Shown in pieces: positions 1-5,943 of a stretch of 9,971 nucleotides of DNA; position 1 is the stretch's first letter, and each line of letters opens with the position of its first letter. The position numbers were made by a program, and so were the translations under genes. This stretch comes from Brevundimonas sp. (GTDB lineage Bacteria; Pseudomonadota; Alphaproteobacteria; Caulobacterales; Caulobacteraceae). The notes beneath the pieces were generated by a model that saw nothing but the letters and a program-made list of their open reading frames with translations, was not told the origin of the DNA and did not search any database. The DNA lies in contig JALAGW010000006.1 in assembly GCA_022712235.1 (NCBI GenBank), positions 1-9,971 of the forward strand. The letters run 5' to 3'.

Positions 1-318
1 GAGACGGGCGCCTATGTCGGCAGCGTCGGGGTTCTGGACTATCGCCGCGAGATGACCCCCGCCTTCGACGCGCCGGAACTGGGCTGGGGCGTCGCTCCCG
101 CCTTCCAGGGCCAGGGTCTGGCGTTTGAGGCGCTGCAGGCCGCCCTGGCCTGGACCGACGCCTATAGGCTGGAGCCGCGCACCGTCTGCATGATCTCGCC
201 CGACAACGCCCCGTCCGTAAAGCTGGCCGAACGGGTCGGCTATCGCCCCTACGCCGAGGCCGACTACAAGGGCTCGCTCGTCACCCTGTTTGAACGTCCG
301 CGCACGGTTGCGGGCTGA
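1..318 (+). CDS. GNAT-family N-acetyltransferase, RimJ/RimL-like (5' end missing)
   Basis: This is the C-terminal part of an acetyl-CoA-dependent N-acetyltransferase; the reading frame is open from base 1, so the start lies outside the window. About 105 residues are visible. They include the acetyl-CoA-binding motif A region (WGVAPAFQGQGLAFEAL, with the Q-x-x-G-x-G/A pattern) and, near the end, the segment NAPSVKLAERVGY. That segment resembles the N-x-(A/P)-S-x-x-(L/A)-x-E-(R/K)-x-G-(F/Y) signature of the RimJ/RimL-like branch (Acetyltransf_3). Members acetylate ribosomal-protein N-termini, amino acids, antibiotics or other small amines; the substrate cannot be told from this fragment. It ends in TGA about 60 bases before the BolA-family gene, with no clear terminator between them, so the two could be co-transcribed. 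The family call is firm; the specific role is unknown. Confidence 0.85.
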   Translation, partial: ETGAYVGSVGVLDYRREMTPAFDAPELGWGVAPAFQGQGLAFEALQAALAWTDAYRLEPRTVCMISPDNAPSVKLAERVGYRPYAEADYKGSLVTLFERPRTVAG

Positions 319-381
319 CAGGACTGACGCCGCTCGGTAAGTTTTACAGTTCAGACCGCCCGCCTGTTTCGAGAGTCCCCC

Positions 382-624
382 ATGCCCATGTCCGTCGACG
401 TCCTGCGCGCCCATCTGGTCGAGGCCTTCCCCGATGCGGACATCGCCATCGAGGACCTGGCCGGCGACGGCGACCACTATCGCGCCAGGATCGTCTCCAG
501 CGCCTTCAAGGGCCTGCCGCGCGTGCGACAGCACCAGTTGGTCTATGGCGCGCTGAAGGGCCAGATGGGCGGGGAACTGCACGCCCTGGCCCTGGAGACC
601 TCGGCCCCCGCCGAGGCGGGCTGA
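382..624 (+). CDS. BolA/IbaG-family protein
   Basis: A small cytoplasmic protein of 80 residues, a normal size for this family. BolA-type proteins pair with monothiol CGFS glutaredoxins to bind or pass on [2Fe-2S] clusters, and some affect envelope and stress regulation. Visible hallmarks are the central GDGDHYRARIVSSAF segment, with a histidine (His32) in the variable cluster-ligand loop, and RVRQHQLVYGAL, with His51 at the position of the invariant C-terminal ligand histidine. The overall pattern is closer to IbaG (YrbA) than to E. coli BolA. The ATG at 382 has a modest purine-rich stretch (GAGAG, 371-375) at good spacing; an in-frame ATG two codons later is an alternative. In many alphaproteobacteria bolA is followed by the glutaredoxin gene grxD. 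Here the next gene, 2 nt downstream, is a reductase-like protein instead. The family call is secure; the exact paralogue is inferred. Confidence 0.9.
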   Translation: MPMSVDVLRAHLVEAFPDADIAIEDLAGDGDHYRARIVSSAFKGLPRVRQHQLVYGALKGQMGGELHALALETSAPAEAG

Positions 625-626
625 GC

Positions 627-1541
627 ATGCGGTATCGCCCGTTCGGCGGCGCCGGCGCGGCGGTCTCCAACCTGACCCTCAGTCTGGGAGCCGAAGCCCT
701 CGGTCGCGGTCGCGCGGCCCTCAGCGAACTGATCTTCACCGCGCTGGAAGCCGGGGTGAACTCCTATCATCTCGCGAACGCCGACCCGGCGCTGGCCGAG
801 ATCGTCGGCGAGGCCCTGGGGCATGTCGAGCGCCGCCTGGTCTGCGTCGGCGTCACCCTGGGCGTCGGCGACGGCCGCAGAAAGGGCTTCCGCGACTTCT
901 CCGCCGAAGGCCTGACCGGATCAATCGACCAGGCCCTGCACGCCTCGGGTCTCGGCTGGTTCGACGTGGCCGTGCTGGACGAGCCCGCCGACGACGAACT
1001 GCCTCAGGCCTCGCTGATCGCGCTGAAGGCCCTGCGCAAGGCCGGTCATGTGAAGCTTCTGGGGGTGTGCGGCGACTCTCCGGTCATGGACGTCTATGTC
1101 TCGACCGGCGCCTTCGACGTTCTCTACACGCCCTTCCACGCCAATGTGGAATGGCGCATCCGCTCGCGGATGCGGGCCGCGCGCGAACGCGACATGGCCA
1201 TCTTCACTTACGACTACTATCCCGAGAGCCTGTCGACCGAGCGCAAGGCGGCGGGCGCCGGGACGCCCAAGAAGAAGGGTCTGTTCGGGTTCGGCGCCAA
1301 GCCCGTCGAGCAGGGCCTGACCAACGCCGGCTCCTTCGCCTTCCTGCATCAGACGCCGAACTGGAACGCGGAATCCATCTGCCTGGCCTTCATCCTGACC
1401 GACCCTGCCATCGCCAGCGTCATGGTCGACGCCCTCAACCCGGAGCGAATGGAGGCCCTGGCCGTCGTGCCGGAGCGGGACCTGCCGCCAGGGCTGTCGG
1501 CCCAGATCGAAATGGCCCGCGTGGGCTCGGCGGTCGCCTAG
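627..1541 (+). CDS. Aldo/keto-reductase-like protein, probably catalytically degenerate
   Basis: The 304-residue protein follows the layout of an aldo/keto reductase TIM barrel: an opening RYRPFGGAGAAVSNLTLSLG (like the usual R-x-L-G-x-S-G-x-x-V-S-x-x-x-L-G), an EAGVNSYHLAN strand, WFDVAVLDEP, and ALRKAGHVKLLGVCG. The catalytic tetrad of the family (Asp, Tyr, Lys, His) is not recognisable. The Asp of the 'fDTA' motif aligns with His48, no 'Y-G' follows, the Lys of the 'TK' strand aligns with Leu78, and the His ending the 'lyllH' strand aligns with Asp118. A lysine-rich insertion (TPKKKGLFGFG, about residues 213-223) sits late in the barrel. It may therefore be a binding protein rather than an oxidoreductase. 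It starts 2 nt after the BolA-family stop, with GAGG at 613-616 as a plausible ribosome binding site, so the two are almost certainly one operon. The fold call is good; the function is unknown. Confidence 0.8.
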   Translation: MRYRPFGGAGAAVSNLTLSLGAEALGRGRAALSELIFTALEAGVNSYHLANADPALAEIVGEALGHVERRLVCVGVTLGVGDGRRKGFRDFSAEGLTGSIDQALHASGLGWFDVAVLDEPADDELPQASLIALKALRKAGHVKLLGVCGDSPVMDVYVSTGAFDVLYTPFHANVEWRIRSRMRAARERDMAIFTYDYYPESLSTERKAAGAGTPKKKGLFGFGAKPVEQGLTNAGSFAFLHQTPNWNAESICLAFILTDPAIASVMVDALNPERMEALAVVPERDLPPGLSAQIEMARVGSAVA

Positions 1542-1544
1542 AAC

Positions 1545-2330
1545 CTAGCCGCCCATGGCCGTGAACGGGCCGTTGAGGAAGCCCGGCTTGCGATAGGTCA
1601 GGCGCTGGCCGTCCGCGCCCAGGACGCGCCCGCCGGCCGCTTCCAGCACCGCCTGCCCCGCCGCGGTGTCCCATTCGCTGGTCGGGCCGGTGCGCGGATA
1701 GGCGTCGAAGCGTCCCTCGGCGATCAGACAGAATTTCAGCGACGAATCCGTGCCCTGCCACTGGGTGCAGCCGTGACGCGCGGCCAGGCGCGTCGCCTCT
1801 TCATCGGTCATGCTGTGGCTCAGCAGGGCGACGCCGTCGGCCGGACGGTCGCGCACCCTGATCGGCCGCCAGGCCTCGCCGAAGGCGCGGCGCACGGCGC
1901 CCTGGCCCGGCGCCCTCGAGGCCCAGGTCACGCCCGTCGCCGGGGCCGTGACCACGCCCGCGACAGGGGCGTCGCCACGCATCAGGGCGATGTTGACAGT
2001 GAAGCTTTCGCGTCCCTGAACAAAGCCCTTGGTGCCGTCCAGCGGGTCGATCAGCCAGAACCATTCGCCAACCGAGACAGGGACCCCGTCGGCGGCGGAG
2101 GCTTCCTCGGCCACAGCCTCGACCTCGGGCCAATGCTCAGCCAGCCGCTTCAGGATCAGAGCCTCGGCGGCGCGGTCGGCCTCGGTCACCGGGCTGGCGT
2201 CGGACTTGGTCTCGACTGTCGTTCCGCTGCGCCAATAGGGCAGGATCAGACGCGCCGCCTCCTCCGCGATGTCGGCGATGGTCTCGGCAAGGGCGCCGGA
2301 AGCGAGGTCGGTCTCAAGAGCGTGCGTCAT
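1545..2330 (-). CDS. cysQ: 3'(2'),5'-bisphosphate nucleotidase CysQ
   Basis: CysQ hydrolyses 3'-phosphoadenosine 5'-phosphate (PAP), the by-product of sulfate assimilation and sulfotransferase reactions, to AMP and phosphate. It is a Mg2+-dependent, Li+-sensitive member of the inositol-monophosphatase superfamily. With the start chosen here the protein has 261 residues, close to E. coli CysQ. Metal-binding motifs are present: Glu75/Glu76 in VAEEAS, Asp95 and Asp98 in WLIDPLDGTKGF, and Asp221 in SEWDTAAGQAV. The stretches SSLKFCLIAEG and AYPRTGPTSEWDTAAG are typical of CysQ rather than of inositol monophosphatase or HisN. The frame extends upstream to an ATG at 2351 and a TTG at 2375. I prefer the ATG at 2330 because the protein then begins as family members do and a possible promoter lies just upstream; none of the starts has a good Shine-Dalgarno. 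Its stop lies 3 nt from that of the reductase-like gene, tail to tail. It is divergent from chpT. Confidence 0.92.
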   Translation of the reverse strand: MTHALETDLASGALAETIADIAEEAARLILPYWRSGTTVETKSDASPVTEADRAAEALILKRLAEHWPEVEAVAEEASAADGVPVSVGEWFWLIDPLDGTKGFVQGRESFTVNIALMRGDAPVAGVVTAPATGVTWASRAPGQGAVRRAFGEAWRPIRVRDRPADGVALLSHSMTDEEATRLAARHGCTQWQGTDSSLKFCLIAEGRFDAYPRTGPTSEWDTAAGQAVLEAAGGRVLGADGQRLTYRKPGFLNGPFTAMGG

Positions 2331-2339
2331 GTCATCGTC

Positions 2340-2365
2340 TCGATAGCCCATGCGCGCGGTTTCAA
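2340..2365 (-). promoter_or_regulatory. Candidate housekeeping-type promoter for cysQ
   Basis: On the minus strand TTGAAAC (2365-2359) is followed, after 11 nt, by GCTATCGA (2347-2340). The Caulobacter housekeeping sigma-73 consensus is about TTGaCgS, 10-14 nt, GCtANAWC. The -35 half matches well, but only the first half (GCTA) of the -10 matches. If real, transcription would begin near 2330-2335, so the cysQ message starting at the ATG at 2330 would be leaderless or nearly so, which fits the lack of a ribosome binding site there. The partial -10 match keeps confidence low. Confidence 0.3.
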
Positions 2366-2393
2366 GAACCGGCAAATCAGGTCAGCCTTGACC
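2358..2393. repeat. Two small inverted repeats between cysQ and chpT
   Basis: The 89-bp divergent region holds two perfect short palindromes: GGTT-5 nt-AACC (2358-2370) and GGTCA-4 nt-TGACC (2380-2393). The second half of the latter forms part of TTGACC (2388-2393), which resembles a -35 element pointing towards chpT; no good -10 follows it. The first overlaps the -35 element proposed for cysQ. Symmetric sites of this size at divergent promoters are often operator half-sites, but arms of 4-5 bp can arise by chance in GC-rich DNA. No CtrA-type TTAA-N7-TTAA site is present here. Confidence 0.2.
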
Positions 2394-2419
2394 ATTCCCG
2401 CCAGCAGACCGCCCGAACG

Positions 2420-3106
2420 ATGACCCTACCTGACCTTTCCTCGACCGCGATCGAGCTCGACGCCGCCGACCTGCCCATGGGCGGCGCCGAACTGGCCGCC
2501 TTCATCGCCGGCAAGCTGTGCCACGACTTCATCAGCCCGGCCGGCGCCATCATGTCGGGCCTGGATTTGCTGGAGGACCCCACGGCCCAGGACATGCGCG
2601 ACGACGCCATGAACCTGATCCGCCAGAGCGCCAGGAAGATGGTGGCCCACGTCCACTTCGCCCGCGTCGCCTTCGGCGCCGCCACCACCAGTGAACAATT
2701 CGTCTCGGCCGAGCTGCGCGGTCTGGTGGCGGGTCTGTCGGAAGGCGGACGCGCGAGCCTGGACTGGCGCATTCCCGACGGCGAGACCTTCACCAAGGCT
2801 CAGGCGCGCATCCTGATCAACCTGGCCTGGATGACCCTGGGCGCCCTGCCCACCGGCGGGATCGCCGCCATCACCGCCCGGCGCGAAGACGACCGCCTGC
2901 TGCTGGTCGGTTCGGCCGAAGGCAATCGCGCCCGACTCAAGCCCGAAGCCCTGACCGGCCTCAAGGGCGAGCGTCTGACCGAAGGCCTGGCGGGCCAGTG
3001 GATTCAACCCTACTGGCTGTGGCTGGCCGTGAACGAGAGCGGCGGACGCCTCGACGTCGCCAGCGAGGAGGGCCGCGTCGGCCTGATCGCCCGGACGCCG
3101 ACCTGA
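2420..3106 (+). CDS. chpT: Histidine phosphotransferase ChpT
   Basis: ChpT is the cytoplasmic phosphotransfer protein that carries phosphate from the hybrid kinase CckA to the master regulator CtrA and to CpdR. It thereby links cell-cycle progress to CtrA activity and stability in Caulobacter and relatives. This 228-residue protein has the expected two parts. The first is an N-terminal helical dimerisation domain carrying the phospho-accepting histidine, His35, in KLCHDFISPAGAIMSGLDLL, followed by EDPTAQDMRDDAMNLI, both very characteristic. The second is a C-terminal Bergerat-like domain (about 100-228) without the ATP-binding N and G boxes of a true kinase; GNRARLKPEALTGLKGE lies within it. 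The ATG at 2420 has no evident Shine-Dalgarno, so translation may be leaderless. A receiver-only response regulator and a CheR-like gene follow downstream on the same strand. The assignment rests on close resemblance to Caulobacter ChpT as I remember it. Confidence 0.94.
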   Translation: MTLPDLSSTAIELDAADLPMGGAELAAFIAGKLCHDFISPAGAIMSGLDLLEDPTAQDMRDDAMNLIRQSARKMVAHVHFARVAFGAATTSEQFVSAELRGLVAGLSEGGRASLDWRIPDGETFTKAQARILINLAWMTLGALPTGGIAAITARREDDRLLLVGSAEGNRARLKPEALTGLKGERLTEGLAGQWIQPYWLWLAVNESGGRLDVASEEGRVGLIARTPT

Positions 3107-3150
3107 GCCGATTTCAGCGAACTCCAATCGTCCATTAACCCCCAGGAACG

Positions 3151-3192
3151 ATGATGGCGCGACGCGCGCTTTCGTTTCGCGCTACGGGATGA
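3151..3192 (+). CDS. Possible 13-codon leader peptide before the response regulator
   Basis: A short frame starts at tandem ATG codons (3151 and 3154), encodes MMARRALSFRATG, and ends in TGA at 3190-3192. Its stop shares an ATGA with the response-regulator start at 3189. An AGGA (3144-3147) sits 6 nt before the second ATG, a good Shine-Dalgarno position, whereas the response-regulator ATG has none at proper spacing (a GGG abuts it directly). Ribosomes ending the short frame could restart on the regulator gene, as also seems to happen at the next junction (ATGA at 3578-3581). A 5-bp GC stem (GCGCG 3164-3168 with CGCGC 3178-3182) lies inside it. It is arginine-rich (four of 13) with no recognisable function of its own. 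A chance frame is possible. Confidence 0.35.
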   Translation: MMARRALSFRATG

Positions 3193-3581
3193 AGCCCTTG
3201 GACCCCAAGACCTGCCTGATCGTTGACGACAGCCGGATCATCCGCAAGGTCGCGCGCCGCATCCTTGAGGACCTGGGGTTCGAGGTCGATGAAGCCGCCG
3301 ACGGCGCCGAGGCCCTGACCTACTGCATGGGCGCCATGCCCCATGTGGTGCTGCTGGACTGGCAGATGCCGGTCATGGACGGCCTGTCCTTCCTGCGCCG
3401 TCTGCGCGACCTGCCGGGCGGCCGCGCGCCCAAGGTCCTGTTCTGCACCATCGAGACCCGCGCGGAACGGATTGCAGAAGCCCTGTCCGCAGGGGCCGAC
3501 GATTATGTTATGAAGCCGTTTGACGGCGAGATCCTTCATTCCAAACTCGCCGAAGTGGGAGCTGTTCAGTCGCCGTCATGA
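3189..3581 (+). CDS. Single-domain (CheY-like) response regulator
   Basis: A stand-alone receiver domain of 130 residues with no output domain. It has all the working residues: the acidic pair Asp13/Asp14 (LIVDDSR), the phospho-acceptor Asp57 (VVLLDWQMPVMDG), the switch Thr87 (VLFCT), Tyr106, and the conserved Lys109 (DDYVMKPFD). It should act by phosphorylation-dependent binding to partner proteins. The next gene overlaps it by 4 nt (ATGA) and encodes a CheR-like methyltransferase; chpT lies 82 nt upstream. From memory, Caulobacter also has a receiver and a CheR gene next to chpT, labelled CheYIII/CheRIII, apart from its main chemotaxis clusters. Being next to a phosphotransferase makes ChpT a candidate phosphate donor, though this is inference. 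The ATG at 3189 lacks a Shine-Dalgarno; TTG at 3198 is an alternative start. Confidence 0.92.
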   Translation: MKPLDPKTCLIVDDSRIIRKVARRILEDLGFEVDEAADGAEALTYCMGAMPHVVLLDWQMPVMDGLSFLRRLRDLPGGRAPKVLFCTIETRAERIAEALSAGADDYVMKPFDGEILHSKLAEVGAVQSPS

Positions 3582-4393
3582 CGCCGGAGGATTTCGATCG
3601 TCTTCAGACCTTGCTGGCGTCCCGCGCCGGCTTTCGGCTGACTCGCGACCGGATGCACCTGGCCGAGCATCGACTGGGGCCGGTGGCGCGCCGCGAAGGC
3701 TATCATAACGTCGAGGCCATGCTGGCGACGCTGTGGAGCCAGCCGGTCGCTTCGCTGGGCTGGGCGGTGATCGAAGCGCTTTTGAACGGCGAGACCTGGT
3801 TCCGCCGGGACCGCGCCGTTTTCGACGTCTTTTCGCGTGAACTGATGCCCGCCCTGACCGCCGCCCGTCCCGGCGGCAAGGTGCGGCTGTGGTCCGCCGG
3901 CGCCTCGACCGGCCAGGAGGCCTACGCCCTGGCCATCGCCGCGCTGGAGAACAGCGCCGACGTCGAGATCGTGGCCACCGATCTGTCACGTCAGGCGATC
4001 GAAAAGGCGGCGTCCGGCCTCTATACCTCCTTTGAGATCCAGCGCGGCCTGTCAGCCCGCACCATGCTGCGCTGGTTCGAACAGACCGACGACTGCTGGC
4101 GCGCGCGCCCTGAACTGCGCAGCACGGTGAAATTCGAGCGCGCCAATCTGCTGGACGAGCCGACCGACGAGGGCCAGTTCGACGTCATCTTCTGCCGTCA
4201 CGTGCTCAATGACCTTGAGCCGGCCCGGCGCGCCCAGGTGCTGGACATGCTGGAGCGGCGACTGGTCGATGACGGCTGCCTCTTTCTCGGCCTCGACGAA
4301 CGGCCCGAAAGCGACAGCGTCGCCTTCCGCCCCGTCGCCGGGCGCAAGGGCCTCTATGTGAAGGCCCCCTCCGCGCTCCGCCGGGCCGCCTAG
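3578..4393 (+). CDS. CheR-type protein methyltransferase
   Basis: CheR enzymes use S-adenosylmethionine to methylate glutamates, classically in chemoreceptors. The 271-residue protein has the usual two-domain form: an N-terminal helical part (about 1-75) ending in NGETWFRRD, the counterpart of the family N-E-T-x-F-F-R motif, then a Rossmann methyltransferase domain. The SAM-binding loop reads LWSAGASTGQEAYALA (105-120), with Gln113 where most CheR proteins have the first Glu of S-T-G-E-E. IVATDLSRQAIEKA (131-144) supplies the acidic ribose-binding residue. The motif C-R-N-V-L-I-Y appears as CRHVLND (206-212), so the usual Asn is His208. There is no C-terminal tetratricopeptide or CheB domain. 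Its ATG overlaps the response-regulator stop and the nearest GGGAG is 16 nt away, so translation is probably coupled. No receptor, CheB or CheA gene is nearby, so its target is unknown. Confidence 0.88.
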   Translation: MTPEDFDRLQTLLASRAGFRLTRDRMHLAEHRLGPVARREGYHNVEAMLATLWSQPVASLGWAVIEALLNGETWFRRDRAVFDVFSRELMPALTAARPGGKVRLWSAGASTGQEAYALAIAALENSADVEIVATDLSRQAIEKAASGLYTSFEIQRGLSARTMLRWFEQTDDCWRARPELRSTVKFERANLLDEPTDEGQFDVIFCRHVLNDLEPARRAQVLDMLERRLVDDGCLFLGLDERPESDSVAFRPVAGRKGLYVKAPSALRRAA

Positions 4394-5757
4394 ACCGCCA
4401 GCAGCCCCTCGGCCGCCACGGTCTTGACCCGCAGGTCGGGCGCTTCGCTGAAGACCAGATCCGTTGTCCCGAAATATTCGGCCTGGTTCATGGCGCACCA
4501 GTCGGTGGTGACCAGGCGCGCGGCCGCCTTGCCGTCCAACCCGTTCGCCGATCCATAGAGGAAGTCGCCGCTACGCTGGGCCAGCGGCATGGGCCGGTCC
4601 TGATTGGCCCGCGCCATGAAGCCCGCCAGGCGCTCGGGCGTGACCTCGGCCGTCATCAGCTTGCCGTCGAACCGCACCACGGCGTCGAAGGCGTACCACG
4701 TCACATCCCCTGCCGGCAGGCCGGTCCCCAGGGTGGTGTGGCCGATGAAGCCGGCGTCGGCGCCCGTCGCCCTGGCCATGGCGGCCGCGGCGGCCCGACC
4801 TGTCTCACCCAGGCTCAGGGCGCGCGGGCTGACGCCCAGAACCGCCTTTTCCGCGTCCGTCAGATGTGTCTCCAGCGTCGTGGCGATCAGGTCGGCTAGG
4901 CGCGGCGACGGCGCGGTGGTCAGGTCCACCGACGTCGATTCCACCGCGATCCGGCCATCAGCATAGAGCGTCGCCGTCGTATAGGCGTTGCTCCACGACC
5001 CGGTGTGGACATAGGCGCTGCGCCCCTTCTGGTGCTGGAACAAAAGATGGTTGTGCCCGCCGATCATCAGGGCGCCGTCAGGCAGCAGGGGCAGGATGTC
5101 GCGATCCCCGGCCACGCCCGCGTGGCTCATCACCAGCATCAGGTCGGCGCCGTCCAGCAGGCGCGTCAGATCAGCCTTCGCCCAGTCGCCCGGCTCGGGG
5201 ATCGACAGCCAGTCGCGACTGGCCTTGGGATAGGTGTTCAGTGAATTCGTGCCCGCCCCGACAATCCGCAGCGAGCGATCGCCCCAGGACAGGGTGAGGG
5301 CCGCATCAGCATAGGGCCGGCCATCGCGCGCATCGACGATATTGCTGACGACGACGATCCCCAGCGCCCGCATCCGCGCCACCACCTCATGCAGGTCCGG
5401 CGTCAGGTCATTGTCGTGGTTGCCCAGATTGACCACCGTGGGCGCCAGCTTCGGAAGTTCGCCCAGGAAGGCCCAATCAATCGCCCCGGCCGACCGCACC
5501 GAGACGACATTGCCGTGCTCGAAGATGTCGCCGTCGACGGCGATCAGATGCGGAACGTCCGTTCCCTCGATCTCAGCCTCCAGCGCCGCCAAAAGCTGTC
5601 CCGTCCGTTCATAGGCCGAATGCAGGTCCGACATGGCCAGAACCCGGCCCAGAACACGCGCATCCGCCACGCGGGCCAGAGCGCCCAGAACCGGTGCAGC
5701 AGCGGCCACGGCCGTCAACTGGAAGAAACGGCGGCGATGAAGAGGGGTGATCGTCAT
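4390..5757 (-). CDS. Exported metallophosphoesterase / 5'-nucleotidase-family protein
   Basis: The 455-residue protein begins with a probable twin-arginine signal: RRRFFQL at 8-14, then a hydrophobic stretch to about residue 33 ending ADA. It is thus likely to fold with its metals in the cytoplasm and act in the periplasm. The calcineurin-like di-metal site is complete: Asp44 and His46 (SDLHSAYE), Asp77 (DGDIFEHG), Asn113/His114/Asp115 (GNHDND), His212 (MSHAG), and His235 and His237 (GGHNHLLF). The second half, from about 270, matches the position of the 5'-nucleotidase C-terminal substrate-binding domain of UshA-like enzymes, though it is only weakly recognisable. It would release phosphate from nucleotides or related esters outside the cytoplasm. 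AGGGA lies 6 nt before the ATG at 5757, supporting that start. The gene is convergent with cheR (stops overlap) and divergent from the TonB-dependent receptor. The substrate is unproven. Confidence 0.85.
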   Translation of the reverse strand: MTITPLHRRRFFQLTAVAAAAPVLGALARVADARVLGRVLAMSDLHSAYERTGQLLAALEAEIEGTDVPHLIAVDGDIFEHGNVVSVRSAGAIDWAFLGELPKLAPTVVNLGNHDNDLTPDLHEVVARMRALGIVVVSNIVDARDGRPYADAALTLSWGDRSLRIVGAGTNSLNTYPKASRDWLSIPEPGDWAKADLTRLLDGADLMLVMSHAGVAGDRDILPLLPDGALMIGGHNHLLFQHQKGRSAYVHTGSWSNAYTTATLYADGRIAVESTSVDLTTAPSPRLADLIATTLETHLTDAEKAVLGVSPRALSLGETGRAAAAAMARATGADAGFIGHTTLGTGLPAGDVTWYAFDAVVRFDGKLMTAEVTPERLAGFMARANQDRPMPLAQRSGDFLYGSANGLDGKAAARLVTTDWCAMNQAEYFGTTDLVFSEAPDLRVKTVAAEGLLAV

Positions 5758-5806
5758 GGGGCGTCCCTGTCGGTCGCGCCTAGCGCATTCAGGGAAATCT
5801 CACCGA

Positions 5807-5832
5807 AAACAGGCGGCGCAGCCCCGCCGTTT
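5807..5832 (-). terminator. Terminator-like or attenuator-like hairpin in the phosphoesterase leader
   Basis: AAAC-(A)-GGCGG (5807-5816) can pair with CCGCC-GTTT (5824-5832) through nine base pairs, one bulged A and a 7-nt loop. Read on the minus strand, the GC stem is followed by TGTTTTC, so it resembles a weak intrinsic terminator. It lies about 50 nt before the phosphoesterase start, with no minus-strand gene ending there. It could be an attenuator if transcription starts upstream of it, or it could block antisense transcription towards the phosphoesterase. Confidence 0.3.
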
Positions 5833-5943
5833 CGCATGAGACATTGCGCCGCACAATAGCGCCGTCCCCGGCGACAGCCCCCGAACCGACGAGTTTTCCG
5901 TCACCGTGTCCAGGTCGTGAAAGCTTCATCGAACTGGCGTTCT

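Noticed and set aside
315..347. Possible promoter before the BolA-family gene (CTGACA, 17 nt, TAAGTT) and a GTAA-GTT-TTAC mini-palindrome
   Set aside because: The -10 element matches at only about three of six positions and the palindrome arms are 4 nt; it is merely the most AT-rich spot in a 63-bp gap.
2331..2375. Longer cysQ starting at TTG 2375 or ATG 2351
   Set aside because: The added residues do not resemble the N-terminus of CysQ, no ribosome binding site precedes either codon, and a candidate promoter overlaps this stretch. It cannot be fully excluded.
2426..3127. 233-codon frame on the minus strand opposite chpT
   Set aside because: It is a shadow of chpT, which matches a known family over its full length; the antisense product has biased composition and no motif.
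3133..3139. ATTAACC before the response regulator, resembling half of a CtrA binding site
   Set aside because: There is no second TTAA at the 7-nt spacing needed for the full TTAA-N7-TTAA site, and a single half-site is too common to support a claim.
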